From Microcaldota archaeon (GTDB lineage Archaea; Micrarchaeota; Micrarchaeia; Micrarchaeales; Micrarchaeaceae): a stretch of 6,461 nt of DNA. The DNA lies in the NCBI GenBank assembly GCA_021816645.1, contig JAKAXF010000035.1, forward strand, positions 1 through 6,461. The letters are read 5' to 3'. The translations under genes were made by a program, and so were the position numbers. Positions 5,137 to 6,461 of the stretch are shown here, piece after piece; position 1 is the first letter of the stretch; each line of letters starts with the position of its first letter. Below the pieces are notes generated by a model. It had not been told where the DNA came from and searched no databases. It saw only the letters and a list, made by a program, of their open reading frames with translations.

Positions 5137-5335
5137 TTTGTTTCACCATTATCCCGAACTCCGAATAGGGTTGTACCGACTGGTTTGCCAAGGATACCAC
5201 GCCAGCGTAGAGCGATTCCTGCTTGTCAATCGGCCAGTTGTGCAGGAGGTGATACGAGAATACTGCTAAAAATGACAGGAAAGCGATACTCACTAGCAAC
5301 CATACCATCATCTCAAAGCTTATCTGCGCCCTCAT
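5126..5335 (-). CDS. short type IV pilin-like protein
   Basis: This very small (69-residue) protein begins MRAQISFEMMVWLL, a compact class III signal with motif Q4-x-S6-x-E8 and cleavage expected between A3 and Q4. The hydrophobic helix runs to about residue 27 and only about 40 residues remain outside, containing one sequon (NQS). The start overlaps the preceding stop as ATGA. The size resembles the small archaeal pilins that form a filament core with little head domain. Confidence 0.83.
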   Translation of the reverse strand: MRAQISFEMMVWLLVSIAFLSFLAVFSYHLLHNWPIDKQESLYAGVVSLANQSVQPYSEFGIMVKQNAT

Positions 5336-5712
5336 CGTACCACATCCATCAGATACGTGCCATTTCCTAGATCTGACAGGGAGAGCATTTCCACAATACC
5401 TCCGGGACAGAGTGATCCAGAAATGGAAACGTTGTTATAGAGACGATAAGTAGCATTGCCATAAATGATAGATCTGCCAGAAACCGCAGCATTGCAGAGT
5501 CCTGGCGGCACGTACGCGTAGAAAGTGCTCGATACGTACTGCATGTTGAAGTTGACATCTGCTACAAATTGCGACATGGCTGAGGAATCCTCCAGCGCAG
5601 ATTCGTCAGAGTAAAGCCCTTTTGATAAGAAAAGTGCGGTGGACAGCGCCAACGCTGCCACCACAAGGTAGAGCATAAACTCGAACGATACCTGCGCTTT
5701 CATCCAATCCAT
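5332..5712 (-). CDS. type IV pilin-like protein
   Basis: The 126-residue protein begins MDWMKAQVSFEFMLYL, with K5-A6|Q7 as the expected cleavage site and Q-x-S-x-E intact (E11). A hydrophobic helix extends to about residue 30. The outer part has one sequon (NAT, NNVS and NGT nearby) and two cysteines that could pair. ATG at 5712 lies 1 nt after the preceding stop. ATG at 5703 (MKAQ) is an alternative that resembles the MRAQ start of the next gene, and TTG at 5724 would overlap the upstream gene and is less likely. The following gene overlaps by ATGA. Confidence 0.83.
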   Translation of the reverse strand: MDWMKAQVSFEFMLYLVVAALALSTALFLSKGLYSDESALEDSSAMSQFVADVNFNMQYVSSTFYAYVPPGLCNAAVSGRSIIYGNATYRLYNNVSISGSLCPGGIVEMLSLSDLGNGTYLMDVVR

Positions 5713-5713
5713 C

Positions 5714-5962
5714 TTATTTCCCAAGGCTCGTGGTTATGTTGGACAGCTCCGTTGCCAACGAACCCGCCACGCTGTGATTTGCAGAGCTGTTCAGGAATGC
5801 GTGCAGGGCCACGCCCTTCAGCTGCAGTATCATTGCCAGAGCCACAACTATCACTATGCTGACTGCAGACAGCATCATGATGTACTCCATCGAGCCCTGC
5901 GCCTTCCTGGACTTCGCGACCAGGAACATTGTCCGTACCAATCCGAGGTATTCTATACCCAT
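5714..5962 (-). CDS. type IV pilin-like protein following the platform gene
   Basis: The 82-residue protein has motif K-S-R-K-A|Q22-G-S-M-E26 followed by a strongly hydrophobic stretch (about 27-48) and a short outer tail with sequons NSS, NHS and NIT. The leader is unusually long (21 residues) if translation begins at the ATG at 5962. That start is supported by AGGTGG (5972-5967) four nt upstream and by lying 1 nt after the platform gene's stop. An internal ATG at 5929 would give a more usual 10-residue leader but has no comparable Shine-Dalgarno. It is probably the first pilin of the set and translationally coupled to the platform gene. Confidence 0.82.
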   Translation of the reverse strand: MGIEYLGLVRTMFLVAKSRKAQGSMEYIMMLSAVSIVIVVALAMILQLKGVALHAFLNSSANHSVAGSLATELSNITTSLGK

Positions 5963-5963
5963 C

Positions 5964-6461
5964 TTACCACCTAAGCAGCATGCTCCCTACCGCAGAACTC
6001 AGCCTGAATATGAGCAAGGCTGCGGCTATCTGCAGTGAGGAATAGGAAGCTATTGAAAGGGCGCTTCCTTTTGAAACGGAGTATTTTACTATTGAATTGT
6101 TGACCAAGGCGATGTACAGCATCAGTATTATAGATAGAGCGGCCGTGTTTATTTCAGCGGCACCGCCTATAACAGAAGTTATGCGTGTTATTTCTAGGCT
6201 TATTCCTGCAAATAATGGAAAGAAAATCATCGCGCCCAGCTTTACTATTGATCCCATGCTCTGCATTTTCGCATTGCTAAGCTTCTTTCCATTTATAGTG
6301 TAGATCTTTTGCTTCAGCTCTGTTATCGGAAGGTGCACATCGCTGCCGTTTTCTAGCGAATCTGCTATTATCCCTAACGCTTCGGACAACGCTCCTACAT
6401 TGTACCTGCTCGCTACGTCTGATATACACTCCGTTGATGAGGAATATCTGTAGGTAGATCG
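5964..6461 (-). CDS. FlaJ/TadC/GspF-type pilus platform protein, C-terminal part (cut by window edge)
   Basis: The reading frame is open to the window edge, so only the last 165 residues are seen. After a soluble segment containing SEALGIIADSLENG and ending near NGKKLSNAKMQSMG come three hydrophobic stretches: KLGAMIFFPLFAGISLEI, ALSIILMLYIALV and IASYSSLQIAAALLIF. A cytoplasmic helical domain followed by closely spaced membrane helices, with the LGAxxFFPLFAGIS motif, fits the second half of the archaeal TadC/FlaJ family. These form the inner-membrane platform that couples the assembly ATPase to pilin insertion. Family membership is judged from pattern and from the pilin genes that follow at once; the diagnostic N-terminal half is outside the window. 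Confidence 0.72.
   Translation of the reverse strand, partial: RSTYRYSSSTECISDVASRYNVGALSEALGIIADSLENGSDVHLPITELKQKIYTINGKKLSNAKMQSMGSIVKLGAMIFFPLFAGISLEITRITSVIGGAAEINTAALSIILMLYIALVNNSIVKYSVSKGSALSIASYSSLQIAAALLIFRLSSAVGSMLLRW
5967..5972 (-). promoter_or_regulatory. Shine-Dalgarno AGGTGG setting the start at 5962
   Basis: AGGTGG sits inside the last codons of the platform protein, followed by its TAA and the ATG: AGGTGG-TAA-G-ATG. It is the best match to the archaeal anti-Shine-Dalgarno in the operon and serves as a reference for the spacing seen at the two ACG sites. Confidence 0.6.

Noticed and set aside
1..6461. CRISPR array, insertion sequence, attachment site or phage genes.
   Set aside because: No regularly spaced repeats, transposase, integrase or terminal inverted repeats are visible; none of the tRNAs is followed by a recognisable att duplication.

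Overview
This window is archaeal. Three things point that way: tRNA genes carry introns that fold into bulge-helix-bulge (BHB) splice motifs; no tRNA encodes CCA and promoters look like TATA boxes; and a run of pilin-like genes carries short class III signal segments with the archaeal Q-x-S-x-E motif, next to an archaeal FlaJ/TadC-type membrane protein. Intermediate GC, very tight gene packing and tRNA introns in unusual positions fit a small-genome DPANN archaeon, perhaps Micrarchaeota/ARMAN. The lineage is an inference; no rRNA gene is present to settle it.

Layout. Positions 1-351 (minus strand) hold two neighbouring tRNA genes, tRNA-Lys(UUU) and tRNA-Ser(GGA). Both are interrupted in the T-loop at exactly the same place (59/60), and tRNA-Ser has a second, 13-nt intron in the anticodon loop. 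Positions 392-868 (plus) encode a type 1 RNase H. Positions 922-2484 (plus) encode a TPR-AAA ATPase, probably from its own TATA box and leaderless. Positions 2591-2662 (minus) hold an intronless tRNA-His(GUG).

Positions 2740-6461 (minus) form one continuous operon read towards the left. It begins, cut by the window edge, with the C-terminal part of a FlaJ/TadC/GspF-type pilus platform protein. Seven small or medium membrane-anchored proteins follow, six of them with a recognisable pilin-like N-terminus. All junctions are overlapping or within 4 nt. Together they look like the structural part of an archaeal type IV pilus or secretion system: the platform protein and an ATPase (expected upstream, outside the window) would assemble pilins trimmed by an EppA/FlaK-type prepilin peptidase. 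The largest pilin-like protein has about 25 N-glycosylation sequons and six cysteines, so it is probably displayed outside the cell.

The most unusual observation is at the end of this operon. The last two genes have no ATG, GTG or TTG that would include their hydrophobic N-terminal segment. Both instead have an ACG at the expected place, and both ACGs are preceded by the same layout, GGTGA[G/T]-TGA-ACG, in which GGTGA matches the archaeal Shine-Dalgarno core. With ACG as start, one protein begins M-R-A-Q, like the operon's other pilins. Two successive genes may therefore start at ACG; the alternatives are -1 frameshifting or two sequence errors.
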